A stretch of DNA of 64,000 nucleotides from assembly GCA_964567745.1 (NCBI GenBank), contig CAZMNY010000007.1, positions 186,001 to 250,000 of the forward strand. Reading direction: 5' to 3'. The DNA comes from CAZMNY01 sp964567745. Its GTDB lineage: Bacteria > Planctomycetota > Planctomycetia > Pirellulales > Pirellulaceae. Made by a program: the position numbers and the translations under genes. The number at the start of each line of letters is the position of its first letter. Position 1 is the first letter of the stretch. The notes beneath the pieces are model-generated. The model saw nothing but the letters and a program-made list of their open reading frames with translations. It made no database searches and was not told where the DNA came from. Positions 1 to 9,222 of this stretch are shown in pieces.

Positions 1-1
1 A

Positions 2-397
2 ATCGCCGCTCATGAGGTAGGACACGCGATACAAGACGCCAAACGCTACGCGCCCCTGGTTCTCCGAAATGCCGCGGTTTCTATGGCGGGCTTCGGCAGC
101 AATGCTGGGATGCTGATTGCCTTTGTCGGAATGATCACGTCGATTTCTTGGTTGTTGCTCATCGGCATTGTGCTTTTCTCCGCGGTTGTTTTCTTCCAGG
201 TCGTTAACCTGCCGGTCGAATTTGACGCGAGCCAACGGGCAAAACGGCAGCTGGTCGATTTGGGAATGATCTCGCCAAACGAATTGCCCTACGTGAGGAA
301 GGTGCTTACGGCCGCCGCCTTGACCTATGTCGCCGCCACGCTGCAGTCGATTCTGACTCTGATCTATCTGATTTCCCGATACAACCGCAGCCGATAG
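2..397 (+). CDS. Zinc metallopeptidase, YugP family (partial, 5' end missing)
   Basis: The reading frame is open from base 2 and enters from outside the window. An HEVGHA motif is encoded at bases 11-28, which is the HExxH zinc-binding and catalytic signature. Two hydrophobic stretches follow, then NLPVEFDAS and a final AAALTYVAATLQS segment, both typical of the YugP/PF04298 membrane zinc peptidase family. The ATG at 83 lies after the catalytic motif, so it cannot be the true start. The C-terminal end is complete with a TAG stop. The function of this family is poorly known; a membrane-bound protease is the family-level expectation. Confidence 0.85.
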   Translation: MAAHEVGHAIQDAKRYAPLVLRNAAVSMAGFGSNAGMLIAFVGMITSISWLLLIGIVLFSAVVFFQVVNLPVEFDASQRAKRQLVDLGMISPNELPYVRKVLTAAALTYVAATLQSILTLIYLISRYNRSR

Positions 398-660
398 CGG
401 CGCCATGATTCTCATCATGTCGCTCCTGTGAACCTGTCCTCCTGTTTCTTGTATGCCGCTAATCGCCGGCAACAGGGTGTATCCAAAGGTTAGCGCAAAA
501 CTGGCAACGAATTCAGCTGAGGTTGTTTGAAGTCTGCGGCACCTGATTCAGCAACTGAGGACAATCGCAATCGGCACAAGAAATGCGAACTGTCCTGCCA
601 ACCGGTTTTGCGCGCCGACCCCATCGCGCAGCGGATTTTCTCTAACGTGTTTGCTGATCG

Positions 661-1158
661 ATGCACAGACCTGTCCGACAATCGACCGCCCAATCGCGTT
701 CGCGTCGAGCTGCTGCGGTGACGTTGGAACTCATTCTGGCGTTGCCGATTCTGTTTATCGCGCTTCTGGCCGTGGTCGAGTTCGGCGCGGTCATGGCGAA
801 TTTGCAGGCGGTTGCCGTGGCAAGTCGTGAGGGCGGCCGATTCGCGGCTCGCCAAACGACGCTCAATGCTACGACGGCAACCAGCATCCGGACTCTGGTT
901 GACAACCGGCTGGAGTCGGCTGGGTTTGGAGCAACGGCGAGCAGTGGCGTGGTCCTTGTGCACAACGTTGGCGTTGCCGCCACTCATACCGATGGCGTCT
1001 GCCCGACGCCTACGACGCCCTCGCTTCCGGCAACCTCGGTGCGAGTTCGCGTTTGCGTCCCGCTCACGCGTCTGGCACCCAATCTTCTCAACCCGTTCGG
1101 GTTCAGCCTCACCAGCCGCTCTGCGGTGCAAGACGCCACGTTTGACTACGAGCCGTAG
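661..1158 (+). CDS. TadE-like pseudopilin protein
   Basis: This 165-residue protein has a short basic N-terminus, then VTLELILALPILF with Glu23, a single hydrophobic helix, and an exported C-terminal part containing two cysteines. That layout fits TadE/TadG-like pseudopilins of tight-adherence (Flp) pili. The frame has stops at 643-645 and 655-657, so ATG 661 is the first possible ATG. No good ribosome-binding site is visible. It opens an island of pilin-like genes and is followed by a polytopic membrane protein. No Tad secretion ATPase or platform gene is in the window, so the assembly machine must lie elsewhere. Confidence 0.75.
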   Translation: MHRPVRQSTAQSRSRRAAAVTLELILALPILFIALLAVVEFGAVMANLQAVAVASREGGRFAARQTTLNATTATSIRTLVDNRLESAGFGATASSGVVLVHNVGVAATHTDGVCPTPTTPSLPATSVRVRVCVPLTRLAPNLLNPFGFSLTSRSAVQDATFDYEP

Positions 1159-1286
1159 GGCGGCAAAGCGAAGAGACGACTCGGCGCGGCACTTGCAACT
1201 CTTATCGTCTCGATCGATGCCAATTCCCACGCTCCGATGTCGCAAGTTGTGTCGTGGCACAGGATTGGTCGCCAGAGGAATTCGTT

Positions 1287-3038
1287 ATGACCGATCCGCA
1301 ATGCCGCTCCGATGATGCTGAAATTCAACCGACGTTGGGAAATCGCCGCGCGCCGTGGGGTGTTGAAGACTGGCTGCTCGTTAGCTCGATCTGGCTAACG
1401 TGCCTTTCTTACAGTTGCGCGATGACGATTGCAGATCCCGATCTTTGGGGACATACGCTGTATGGCCTGAGGGCAATTGATCAGGGCGTGTTGACCGAAG
1501 CGAACGACCCCTTTTCATACACGGCGCCTGGCGCGACCTGGATCAATCACGAATGGCTGACGGAATATCAATTCGGTTGGCTCTGGTCGAACCTCGGCGG
1601 TATGGGCCTGTTGCTGTGGCGAAACGCGATGGTTACGGTCGTGTTCGGCGTTGGACTCTGGTCCCTCTATCGAGCTCGCGCTAGCCTGGGCGCTTGTCTC
1701 GTGCTCTTGATCTTCTCGACTGAGTGCCTCGCCGCGTTCACAACATTCATCCGGCCTCAACTTACCACATTCGCATTGTTGGCGTTGAGCTTATCCGTTT
1801 TGCGGTGCTATTGGGATCGGCCAACCGCCTGGGTTTGGACTCTGCCCTTCATGATGGCGGCTTGGGTGAATCTTCACGGAGGGTTTCTCGCGGGACTTGG
1901 CATTCAGTTTGTGTTCGCGCTAGCCGCGATATTGCGAGCAGTAAGAGCTGCCGAGGCAAGGAAGTCGGCGGCCGTCCTTGCCGCCGTGTTCTTGGCGTCG
2001 TTGTTCGCCACGTTGCTCAACCCATACGGGATTGAAATGCATAGCATGCTTTGGCAGCACTTGGCGCCGAAGCAGGCGATTCGCGAGTGGCAACCGCTTT
2101 GGGCGGCCTGGCAGTCTCCGCTCTATTACGTCCCCTTCCTGATGCTCTCGTTGCTGTTCGCTGTCAGCCGATCTTGGCGATGGGTCGACCTATTAGTTTG
2201 CCTTGTCGTTGCTCAGCAGGCCTTCAGCCACATTCGCCATGTTGCTCTGCTCGCCATCGTCTTGCTCGTCATTGGGCCCGGCCCGATTTCGGATTCGCTG
2301 GCGATTCTGTTTCGTCGCATCGGTCGGCAATTCTCGGGTTCGCCGGGACGAGCTCGACGCTGGCTGGCGGTCGCCGGTGCGCTGGTCGTTCTCGGTTGCA
2401 TTCGAGCTCAGCCGGTCATGAGACTCTGGCGCGAAGGCGTGGTGCCATGGGAGATCGCCGTTCGGTGTCGAGACGATGGGCCAGGCGTCCCCAGGCGGGC
2501 AATCACGTTCATGCAGCGCCAGGGCGTTCGAGGCAATTTGATGACCGCGTACAGCTGGGGGCAGTACATGCTCTGGCACCTCCACCCGGACTGTATGATC
2601 GGCTTTGATGGCCGGTACCGCACGATTTACCCAAGTGAACTCGAGGAGGACTTTTTGGCGTTTTGGCGGCTGAGTGAATCGAGCGAGGGTGCGGCTGCGA
2701 TGCTCGATGAGTATCCCACGGAGATCGCTTTGCTGCCGGCCTCATCGCCCTCGTGCGATTACGTGCGGGGGCGTAGCGATTGGGCCGAAGTGTTCGCCGA
2801 TGAGCAAGCTGTGGTGTTCGTTAAACGCACTCCACTGTTCGAACCATTGATCCGGCGAGTTGCATCGGGTTTGCATGGCTTGCCCACCCAAGGTTTCGGT
2901 CAGTCCGCCGTTCACTTGAATCACGCTCCCAGTCAGGATCCCAGTCAGGATCGCTGGACCGTCTTCCCCGCCGCGCCTCCGATCGCCACAACCAAACGTC
3001 AACAGTTGTTTACCGCTGTTAACAAAGACGCGAACTGA
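1287..3038 (+). CDS. Polytopic membrane protein, GT-C-like, paralogue of 4004-5788
   Basis: About ten hydrophobic segments span the first two thirds. After the first membrane segment the loop carries DPDLWGH, then DPFSYTAPG and NHEWL. Acidic residues in the first extracytoplasmic loop are characteristic of GT-C glycosyltransferases and oligosaccharyltransferases. The C-terminal 170 residues are soluble. ATG 1287 is preferred over 1254 because AGAGGA at 1274-1279 is correctly spaced. The gene is paired with a TadE-like gene upstream and an Flp-like gene downstream, and its paralogue sits in the same arrangement. A role in modifying exported pilin-like proteins is inference only. Confidence 0.7.
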   Translation: MTDPQCRSDDAEIQPTLGNRRAPWGVEDWLLVSSIWLTCLSYSCAMTIADPDLWGHTLYGLRAIDQGVLTEANDPFSYTAPGATWINHEWLTEYQFGWLWSNLGGMGLLLWRNAMVTVVFGVGLWSLYRARASLGACLVLLIFSTECLAAFTTFIRPQLTTFALLALSLSVLRCYWDRPTAWVWTLPFMMAAWVNLHGGFLAGLGIQFVFALAAILRAVRAAEARKSAAVLAAVFLASLFATLLNPYGIEMHSMLWQHLAPKQAIREWQPLWAAWQSPLYYVPFLMLSLLFAVSRSWRWVDLLVCLVVAQQAFSHIRHVALLAIVLLVIGPGPISDSLAILFRRIGRQFSGSPGRARRWLAVAGALVVLGCIRAQPVMRLWREGVVPWEIAVRCRDDGPGVPRRAITFMQRQGVRGNLMTAYSWGQYMLWHLHPDCMIGFDGRYRTIYPSELEEDFLAFWRLSESSEGAAAMLDEYPTEIALLPASSPSCDYVRGRSDWAEVFADEQAVVFVKRTPLFEPLIRRVASGLHGLPTQGFGQSAVHLNHAPSQDPSQDRWTVFPAAPPIATTKRQQLFTAVNKDAN

Positions 3039-3186
3039 CGAGCAGCCCCGCGCGGAATCGAAGTGGCTGCGAGCCTGTATATGGCGTGGTTTCGTCAATA
3101 ATGGGCTCTTTGGCGCGCCAAGTGCATTTCGCAACGGCGGTGCATTGCACAATGTTGGCGTCCTCATTCTTTTCGGAATCAAAGGC

Positions 3187-3372
3187 ATGAAGCGAATTAT
3201 CTCACTGGCTCGCGAATTACGAACTCAGGTTCAAGGGTCGGTTTTCGTCGAGTACCTGCTGTTGCTGACACTCATTGGTATTGGCGTCATCGTCGGACTA
3301 GCTGCGGTGCGCACGGCGTTACTCAACGAGCTGAATGACTTGGCCAATGCTATCAACGCGATCACACCATAG
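3187..3372 (+). CDS. Flp/Fap-type pilin-like small protein
   Basis: This 61-residue protein has a basic N-terminus, then Gly17 followed by SVFVEY. The pattern G-X4-E-Y matches the prepilin peptidase site of Flp pilins, and a 20-residue hydrophobic helix follows directly. An upstream in-frame ATG at 3145 would add 14 residues, but 3187 gives the normal short leader and has AAAGG just upstream. The stop overlaps the open frame of the next TadE-like gene. It probably supplies a pilin or minor pilin subunit. Confidence 0.75.
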   Translation: MKRIISLARELRTQVQGSVFVEYLLLLTLIGIGVIVGLAAVRTALLNELNDLANAINAITP

Positions 3373-3463
3373 CGACGAGAGTCCGCGTCACGAAGCCCTT
3401 GGAAAGCGAGTCGACGCGTTTCTCACTGAAGATCGCGTCGCCTCGAGATTAACGGGCAGGCCC

Positions 3464-3910
3464 ATGCGAAATCGACGAGGTAGCGTTACGCTCGAGGCGA
3501 TTCTCGTTATTCCGATTCTCTTCATCACGACGCTCGCAGTCGGCCAATTCTTTATCACGTCGCTCGTCCATCAAGCTGCCCTCAACGCATCGATCGAAGG
3601 CGCCAAAGTCGCCTCGAAGGGCGGAGACGCTGACGAAGTCCGAGACGCTGTGAACGAAGTCTTGGCGACGGTCAATGTGTCGATCGGGACCAAGGCGTCG
3701 GTCATTCGAGAAACAATGGCCGGACTGCCAGAGCAACGAGGCACGTATACCTGTACGTCTCCGGCGAGCCCAGGTTTGGCCGCAGACGAGATTCGCGTCA
3801 CCGTGTGCATCGACATGACGGCCGCTCCGCTGCTCAACGCGCTTTCCTCCTTTGGCGTGAACTTGACTGGAAAGTCGCTAACCACGAGTACTCAAATGTT
3901 CATCGAGTGA
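3464..3910 (+). CDS. TadE-like pseudopilin protein
   Basis: The protein starts MRNRRGSVTLEAILVIPILF, so Gly6 is followed by Glu11 at the +5 position expected of prepilin-type leaders. A single hydrophobic helix and an extracytoplasmic domain with two cysteines follow. The frame is open further upstream, to 3335, but ATG 3464 puts the leader in the right place. It is a diverged relative of the protein at 661-1158. Position between an Flp-like gene and a second GT-C-like membrane protein suggests a repeated gene module. Confidence 0.75.
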   Translation: MRNRRGSVTLEAILVIPILFITTLAVGQFFITSLVHQAALNASIEGAKVASKGGDADEVRDAVNEVLATVNVSIGTKASVIRETMAGLPEQRGTYTCTSPASPGLAADEIRVTVCIDMTAAPLLNALSSFGVNLTGKSLTTSTQMFIE

Positions 3911-4003
3911 CCCAAACGCGGGAGTTGCGCAGGGTCTTCAGGACGACCGAGAGACGACACAAGAACTAATTTCGATTCATCCGCATTCAGGCAAGGGCGG
4001 ACG

Positions 4004-5788
4004 TTGTCAATCACGACAGACACCACCGACACGTCGACCCAGTTCGAGATCCTTCGACCTGTACTGGGTGAGCGTTTTGTGATGACGCGCTCTCAGTTGG
4101 GAGTCTGCGTTTGGTTCTGCGTGTTCTTCGTCTACCTCAACTACATCCCTCTGTTCCACTCCGATATCTGGTGCCATGTGCACTACGGTGCTTGGATGCT
4201 TGATCACGGCGAACTCGTAACTGAGGATCCGTTCTTGCCGTTGGCGGAGGGAGTGCGAGTTGTCAACAACGCTTGGCTAAGCCAGTTATTGTTCGCGGCG
4301 GCGGAGCGAGTGGGCGGACCGCAGCTATTGTCGAATCTATTCGCCGTCGTCGTGTTGCTGACGTACATCGTCTACTCGCGAGTGTTCTACTTGATATCCT
4401 CTCGCAAATGGCTGGCCGTGCTGGGCATGGCGCTGCTGTTGGGGACCGGATGGACCCGGCATGCGATCATTCGGCCTGAGATTTTTGGCGGTTTATTCGC
4501 GTCCCTGTTGTTTTGGATGCTGATTCGCGTCGAACCTTGGCGAAGCCGCTGCGAGGTTTGGAAAGACGCTCGGGCCCAGTCTGGCTTTCCGCTCTTCTTC
4601 TGGTTCGCCGTACCGATCATGTTCGCGCTTTGGGCCAACATGCATGGCTCGTACGCGGTGGGGTTGGTCGTGTTGGCTTGTCATGCTATCGGCGTGGCAG
4701 TGCAATCGCTTTGGCGACAAAAGAACTTGACTGCCGTCGCCGCCGATCCTCAAGTCCGTCGTTGGGTTTGGCTCACCGAAATCGCGGTGCTCGCCACGCT
4801 CTGCAACCCCTACGGAATCGACCTCTTGATCGAAACCGCGCGGTTTGGCAAGAACGAGAATTTGCGCGACGTGCTCGAGTGGTTTCCGCTTCGCTTGATC
4901 GACTTCGAGGGAATTCAAGTCTCGGTCGCCGTGCTGATTTCGTTCTTACTCGTTCGGCATAGTCGGCGCACGTTTCACCCGGCGGAAGTCCTACTGATGA
5001 CGCTGCTCGCGATCATGATGGCTTCGACGGTACGCATGATCGGTTGGCTGGCGCCTGTTTGGACGATCAGCATGATGCCCCATTTGACGGACATCTGGAA
5101 ACGAAATGAATCGCGAGTTGCCGAGTGGATTTCTTCGCTTCGGACCGAATCCGATGCGGAGTCTGCTGAGGATGAAGGCGAGGAGCTGTCCTGGAAGCTT
5201 CCGCCCCACGCCTATACGCTGTTCGCCGGCTTGTGTGTTTGGTGCGCTTTCGCTCTGGCTCCGGTGAGCCAATCCTTGCTGGGAAGCAAACCTCGGCAAG
5301 TGGAACAGATCTTGAGCAAAGGAACGCCGCACGGCGTCACTAAGTTTCTTCGTGAGGACCGGCCCCAAGGCTTGATCTGGGCCCCGCAGTGGTGGGGCGA
5401 TTGGCTCGTTTGGGACGGACCGAAAGACTTGCAAGTGTTCATGACCACGACGCTTCACCTGGCGCCGCATTCGGTCTGGCGGGATTACATGCGGATCGCT
5501 CACGCCGACGCCGGCTGGCAAGCCGCGCTTGATCGATACGCCGTTGACACGATTGTCATGGACAAGGAGCTCCAACCAGTCATGCATCGCGCCGTCCGCC
5601 GAAGTGGTGACTGGGGTGTTGTCTATCAGGACGACCAGGGAGTCGTTTACCGTCGAAAACATCTAATTCCAGACCCAGCGCCCATGCCAGAAGCTGATGC
5701 CGCTGGCCAAACTGGCTCGGCCGCACAAAGCAATGCGGAGAACCCAACCGAGACGAAAGAGCCGTTGGAAGGGGAGGCCGGCCCATGA
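4004..5788 (+). CDS. Polytopic membrane protein, GT-C-like, paralogue of 1287-3038
   Basis: Many hydrophobic segments are followed by a soluble C-terminus. The first loop holds HSDIWCH, then DPFLP and NNAWL, at the same places as DPDLWGH, DPFSY and NHEWL in the upstream paralogue. Both genes also share a Trp-Gly (WG) pair in the soluble region (SWGQY in one, WWGDW in the other). The start drawn is a TTG preceded by AAGGG; ATG 4082 is the alternative but would remove the N-terminal tail. Its stop overlaps the next start by four bases (ATGA), implying translational coupling. The substrate is unknown. Confidence 0.7.
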   Translation: MSITTDTTDTSTQFEILRPVLGERFVMTRSQLGVCVWFCVFFVYLNYIPLFHSDIWCHVHYGAWMLDHGELVTEDPFLPLAEGVRVVNNAWLSQLLFAAAERVGGPQLLSNLFAVVVLLTYIVYSRVFYLISSRKWLAVLGMALLLGTGWTRHAIIRPEIFGGLFASLLFWMLIRVEPWRSRCEVWKDARAQSGFPLFFWFAVPIMFALWANMHGSYAVGLVVLACHAIGVAVQSLWRQKNLTAVAADPQVRRWVWLTEIAVLATLCNPYGIDLLIETARFGKNENLRDVLEWFPLRLIDFEGIQVSVAVLISFLLVRHSRRTFHPAEVLLMTLLAIMMASTVRMIGWLAPVWTISMMPHLTDIWKRNESRVAEWISSLRTESDAESAEDEGEELSWKLPPHAYTLFAGLCVWCAFALAPVSQSLLGSKPRQVEQILSKGTPHGVTKFLREDRPQGLIWAPQWWGDWLVWDGPKDLQVFMTTTLHLAPHSVWRDYMRIAHADAGWQAALDRYAVDTIVMDKELQPVMHRAVRRSGDWGVVYQDDQGVVYRRKHLIPDPAPMPEADAAGQTGSAAQSNAENPTETKEPLEGEAGP

Positions 5789-7215
5789 GCGATTCATCGA
5801 TCCGACGCGCCGGCGAGCCCGATGCGAATCTGGATGCAAAACAGGCAGTGGACGAAAAAACTTCGGTCGATAGCGCGGCCGCGCCGGAAGACAAAAGCAG
5901 TTGGAGTTCTGCGAAGTCGATCTTTATCGTCGCTCAAGTTGCGATTCTCTGTGTCGCCATGGGTGCCGTGTCTCATCGTGTGAGGCAGATTGACCAGCGG
6001 AATACGTTGCCGGAAATTCGCGAGACTCCGCTGACGATCGTCCCGACCTACGATTACCCTCAAGTCGTTTCCGACGAGCAGCTCGAGCAAGTCCTCTTCA
6101 AACTCTATCCTCGTCTCCGCGGCGACTCGCCGAAGATCAACCACGTCGACCACGCGCTTCGATTTTGGGGCGTGGACGCGAAGTTTAACGACCCAGCGGC
6201 GCTTTCAGGTCAGGAGATGCGAACGATTCTGACCGACCACGGCGAATTCGCTCGACTGTGGGGCGGCGACGAGGAGCCGCTTTTGCAACCGACCGAGTCG
6301 GGGGTGCGAGTGCGGACGAGAGGCGGTCAGGCGACGGCGAGTCATGTCGATCACACGGTCGCCGGGCTCGCCGAGGTTGGCACGCCAGCCGATTTCCCGA
6401 TCGATGCGTCCCAACGTCGCGCAACGATGCGAGACTTGGTGCAATACGCTCTCCGAGAATTCAAACTTAATCAAACCGAATACGAGTGGTCGGCGCTGAC
6501 GTTCGCCTTGTTCCTTGCGCCCAACCGCGGCTTCGTGACGACCGAGGGACAACGCGTCACGTTCGATGACTTGGCCGATCGCATCATGCGACAGCCATAC
6601 CGCCAAGGAGTTTGCTTCGGCAATCATCGCCTACACACGCTGACGATGATGCTCAGAATTGACGACACCGAAGACATTCTCAGCGACGCAACTCGAGCGG
6701 CCATATTGAGACACCTGACCGACGCGTCGAAACGACTGGTCGCAACTCAACACAAAGAAGGCTATTGGGATCATCAATGGCCCGGTGAGCACTACGCTGC
6801 GGATGACGACGGCCGCGATCTCGATTCCGCGAGGATCCTGGCGACCGGGCACGCGCTCGAGTGGCTCGCGCTGGCGCCGAGCGAAGTCCATCCTCCTCGT
6901 GAAGTTCTCGTCCGAGCGGGTCAATGGCTGGCGCGGCGGATCATTGAACTGGATGACGAGAAGATCAAGACGTACTACACCTTTCTGACTCACGCCGGGC
7001 GGGCGCTCGCTTTGTGGCGAGGAAAGTTCCCCGTCGATTTCCTCCCACCCTATGTCGAACCAGTTGAGCCGCCGAGCGATCGCGATTCGACCACTGATTC
7101 GCCGACCGACTCGACTTCCCAGCAGCAGCCTAAAGCGACGATCCTGCTGCCCGCGAGCGACGAATCGGCGGCCGAATCGACCGACTCGACTGTTAACAAA
7201 ACGAAACCACAATAA
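5785..7215 (+). CDS. Membrane-anchored protein of unknown function
   Basis: The N-terminus is hydrophilic, with one membrane helix near residues 45-62, and the rest should be extracytoplasmic. The middle is rich in alpha helices (for example around LVQYALREF and EGYWDHQWPG) and has some resemblance to an alpha/alpha toroid, but no family is recognised with confidence. The C-terminus is a low-complexity Ser/Thr/Pro/Asp stretch. It is translationally coupled to the GT-C-like gene upstream, so the two products probably work together. Confidence 0.65.
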   Translation: MSDSSIRRAGEPDANLDAKQAVDEKTSVDSAAAPEDKSSWSSAKSIFIVAQVAILCVAMGAVSHRVRQIDQRNTLPEIRETPLTIVPTYDYPQVVSDEQLEQVLFKLYPRLRGDSPKINHVDHALRFWGVDAKFNDPAALSGQEMRTILTDHGEFARLWGGDEEPLLQPTESGVRVRTRGGQATASHVDHTVAGLAEVGTPADFPIDASQRRATMRDLVQYALREFKLNQTEYEWSALTFALFLAPNRGFVTTEGQRVTFDDLADRIMRQPYRQGVCFGNHRLHTLTMMLRIDDTEDILSDATRAAILRHLTDASKRLVATQHKEGYWDHQWPGEHYAADDDGRDLDSARILATGHALEWLALAPSEVHPPREVLVRAGQWLARRIIELDDEKIKTYYTFLTHAGRALALWRGKFPVDFLPPYVEPVEPPSDRDSTTDSPTDSTSQQQPKATILLPASDESAAESTDSTVNKTKPQ

Positions 7216-7292
7216 ACAAAACGTTGCGCCTCAATCGATCACCGCCAGTCGAATTCTCCGGATTCGGACCTTCGTCGCCAACTGGCGCAAAA

Positions 7293-7356
7293 ACTGCATC
7301 GGTCTACTGCATCGGTCTACTGCATCGGTCCACTGCATCGGTCCACTGCATTCGGA
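7293..7356 (+). repeat. 13-bp tandem repeat, four copies plus a partial
   Basis: The unit ACTGCATCGGTCT occurs at 7293 and 7306, and as ACTGCATCGGTCC at 7319 and 7332. A degenerate fifth unit starts at 7345. It lies in the gap between the membrane-anchored gene ending at 7215 and the Flp-like gene at 7419. A 13-bp period could vary in copy number by slippage and change spacing to any promoter here. Confidence 0.9.
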
Positions 7357-7418
7357 CCCTGGCAAGTTTCAACCGAGAAAGTGACGCCACCCGTTGAGCT
7401 GTGCGGAGCCTCTAATTC

Positions 7419-7742
7419 ATGACACTTCTTCTGCGTAAACTCTGGAATGACGAACGTGGCGTGGCCATGTCAACCGAGCTGATTTTGATTACGGTCTTGC
7501 TGGTCATTGGCGCCATCGTCGGCTTGAGCACATTCCGCGATCAGTTGGTGCAAGAATTCGGCGACGCCGCTTTGGCGGTGAGCTCGTTGAATCAAAGCTA
7601 TTCGTTCTCGGGCGCAACCGTCGGCGGATTCACTGTTGCGGGGAGCATTTTTACCGACACCGCAGACGACTGTGACGGCCTCGACCCGGTTGGCGGCGAG
7701 CCGGCATGCATCAACGTGGCGTCGCCAGCAATCGCCGAGTAG
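7419..7742 (+). CDS. Flp-like pilin protein (atypical leader)
   Basis: The 107-residue protein has a basic N-terminus, Gly14, then VAMSTEL and a hydrophobic helix ending in GAIVGLSTF. Glu is at +6 from the glycine, not +5 as in classic Flp pilins. The C-terminal half is longer than in classic Flp and has two cysteines. It is clearly related to the next gene (shared GAIVGLST and LNQS blocks), so the two arose by tandem duplication. Confidence 0.7.
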   Translation: MTLLLRKLWNDERGVAMSTELILITVLLVIGAIVGLSTFRDQLVQEFGDAALAVSSLNQSYSFSGATVGGFTVAGSIFTDTADDCDGLDPVGGEPACINVASPAIAE

Positions 7743-7791
7743 AAACTAGGAAGCCGAAAAACGGCCACGATCGAAATCGGGACGGTCTACG

Positions 7792-8085
7792 ATGATGACG
7801 TTGATACGGGAACTTTGGGCTGATCGACGCGGGGAGACGAATATCATCTCCGCACTCTTGCTTTGCGTGATCATCTCCATTGGGGCGATCGTCGGGTTGT
7901 CGACTCTGCGCGAGCAGATTGTACAGCAGTTTGGCGACATGGCGTTGGCGCTGGAAAACCTCAACCAATCGTTTACCAGTTCGCTCGGAACCTACACCGA
8001 CACGTCGCCGCCCAAACCGATTCTCGACCCGCCTGGTTCCGAGCCCGCCGGCCTCGACGTGGGAGCCGCCGCTTCCGTTGAGTAA
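7792..8085 (+). CDS. Flp-like pilin protein (leader lacks the conserved Glu)
   Basis: The 97-residue protein is a tandem paralogue of the gene at 7419-7742, sharing the LW-D-RG N-terminus, the GAIVGLSTLR helix end and the FGD-ALA-LNQS block. After Gly14 the sequence is ETNIISALLL, so no glutamate is present at +5 or +6. In pilins this residue guides methylation and assembly, so this member may be a minor or divergent subunit. GGGACGG lies just upstream of the ATG. Confidence 0.65.
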   Translation: MMTLIRELWADRRGETNIISALLLCVIISIGAIVGLSTLREQIVQQFGDMALALENLNQSFTSSLGTYTDTSPPKPILDPPGSEPAGLDVGAAASVE

Positions 8086-8226
8086 GAAGAGCTGCTGAAG
8101 GGCCGCCGAAAAGGGCCGTCAAGAAAAGTCACTTCTTCTCGAAACGATCTCGTTTTGATTCTCGCGTGCCGGCCGCGCAGAGGATATCATCGAGCGCCTT
8201 CAGCCGTTCCCCTGTTGTCGGAGTCG

Positions 8227-9222
8227 ATGATGATGCGCACCCTATGTTCCGTTTTGGCCGTTTGTCTGCTTACTTTTCCGATTGCCCCATCCGCTTCGTC
8301 AGCGGATAAGGACCCTGGCACGATCACCGACGTGTCTAAAGCCGGTCCCGATTATCAATTGCAGGGCGAATACGAAGGCATGATGCCCGGCGAGAATGGC
8401 GACGAGAAATGGGGCGGCCAAATCATCGCGCTGGGCGACGGCAAGTTTGACGTTGTTGGCTATCAAGGCGGCCTGCCCGGCAATGGCTGGAAAAGAGGCG
8501 ATCTTGTTAAACGAGGTAGCGGCGAAGTCTCCGACGGCGCGCTGCGAGTGAAAGGCGACGACTGGACCGCCGTCGTTGCCAAGGGCGTTGTCGAAGTCCG
8601 CACGGACGATGGCGAACTGGTCGGCCGGATCTCCAAGGTGAATCGCAAAAGCCCCACGCTAGGCAAGAAGCCGCCCGAAGGTGCCGTCGTGCTCTTTGAC
8701 GGATCGACCGCCAAGAACTTCGATGGAGGCAAGATCGTCGAAAAAAACTTGCTCAGCGCCGCTTGCTCGACGAAAGCGAAATTCGGCGACCACCGTCTCC
8801 ATCTCGAATTTCGTACGCCCTTCAAGGCCAAAGCCCGCGGACAATCTCGAGGCAACAGCGGGATGTATATCCAAAGTCGCTACGAAGTTCAGATTCTCGA
8901 CTCGTTCGGACTCGACGGAAAGAACAACGAGTGCGGCGGGATCTATTCCATTAGCGAACCCGCGGTCAACATGTGTTTCCCGCCGTTGACTTGGCAGACG
9001 TATGACTACGATTTCACGGCCGCGCGCTACGACGATTCAGGTAAGAAGACCAGCAACGCTCGTGTCACGATTCGCCACAATGATGTCGTGATTCACGACA
9101 ATCTGGAGCTCACCCATGGCACTCCGGGTAAAAACAAAGAAGGCCCCGGCCCCGATTCGCTCTACTTGCAAGGGCATGGCAACCCAGTCGTATTCCGAAA
9201 CATCTGGGTCGAGACCAAGTAG
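8227..9222 (+). CDS. Secreted DUF1080 (3-keto-disaccharide hydrolase-like) protein
   Basis: A signal peptide (RTLCSVLAVCLLTFPIAPSA, cut near ASSA) precedes two regions. The first is a small beta-rich part (residues 30-140). The second is a DUF1080 domain beginning GAVVLFDGSTAKNF and containing RGNSGMYIQSRYEVQILDS, the hallmark block of this concanavalin-like family. DUF1080 proteins are abundant in planctomycetes and are linked to breakdown of 3-keto sugars and other glycans. The open frame extends to a TTG at 8155, but three consecutive ATGs at 8227, 8230 and 8233 before the signal peptide are better starts. It ends before two hairpins. Confidence 0.85.
   Translation: MMMRTLCSVLAVCLLTFPIAPSASSADKDPGTITDVSKAGPDYQLQGEYEGMMPGENGDEKWGGQIIALGDGKFDVVGYQGGLPGNGWKRGDLVKRGSGEVSDGALRVKGDDWTAVVAKGVVEVRTDDGELVGRISKVNRKSPTLGKKPPEGAVVLFDGSTAKNFDGGKIVEKNLLSAACSTKAKFGDHRLHLEFRTPFKAKARGQSRGNSGMYIQSRYEVQILDSFGLDGKNNECGGIYSISEPAVNMCFPPLTWQTYDYDFTAARYDDSGKKTSNARVTIRHNDVVIHDNLELTHGTPGKNKEGPGPDSLYLQGHGNPVVFRNIWVETK

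Noticed and set aside
2934..2956. Short direct repeat CCCAGTCAGGAT in the first GT-C-like gene
   Set aside because: Only two copies encoding SQDPSQD in a disordered tail; not evidence of a repeat element.
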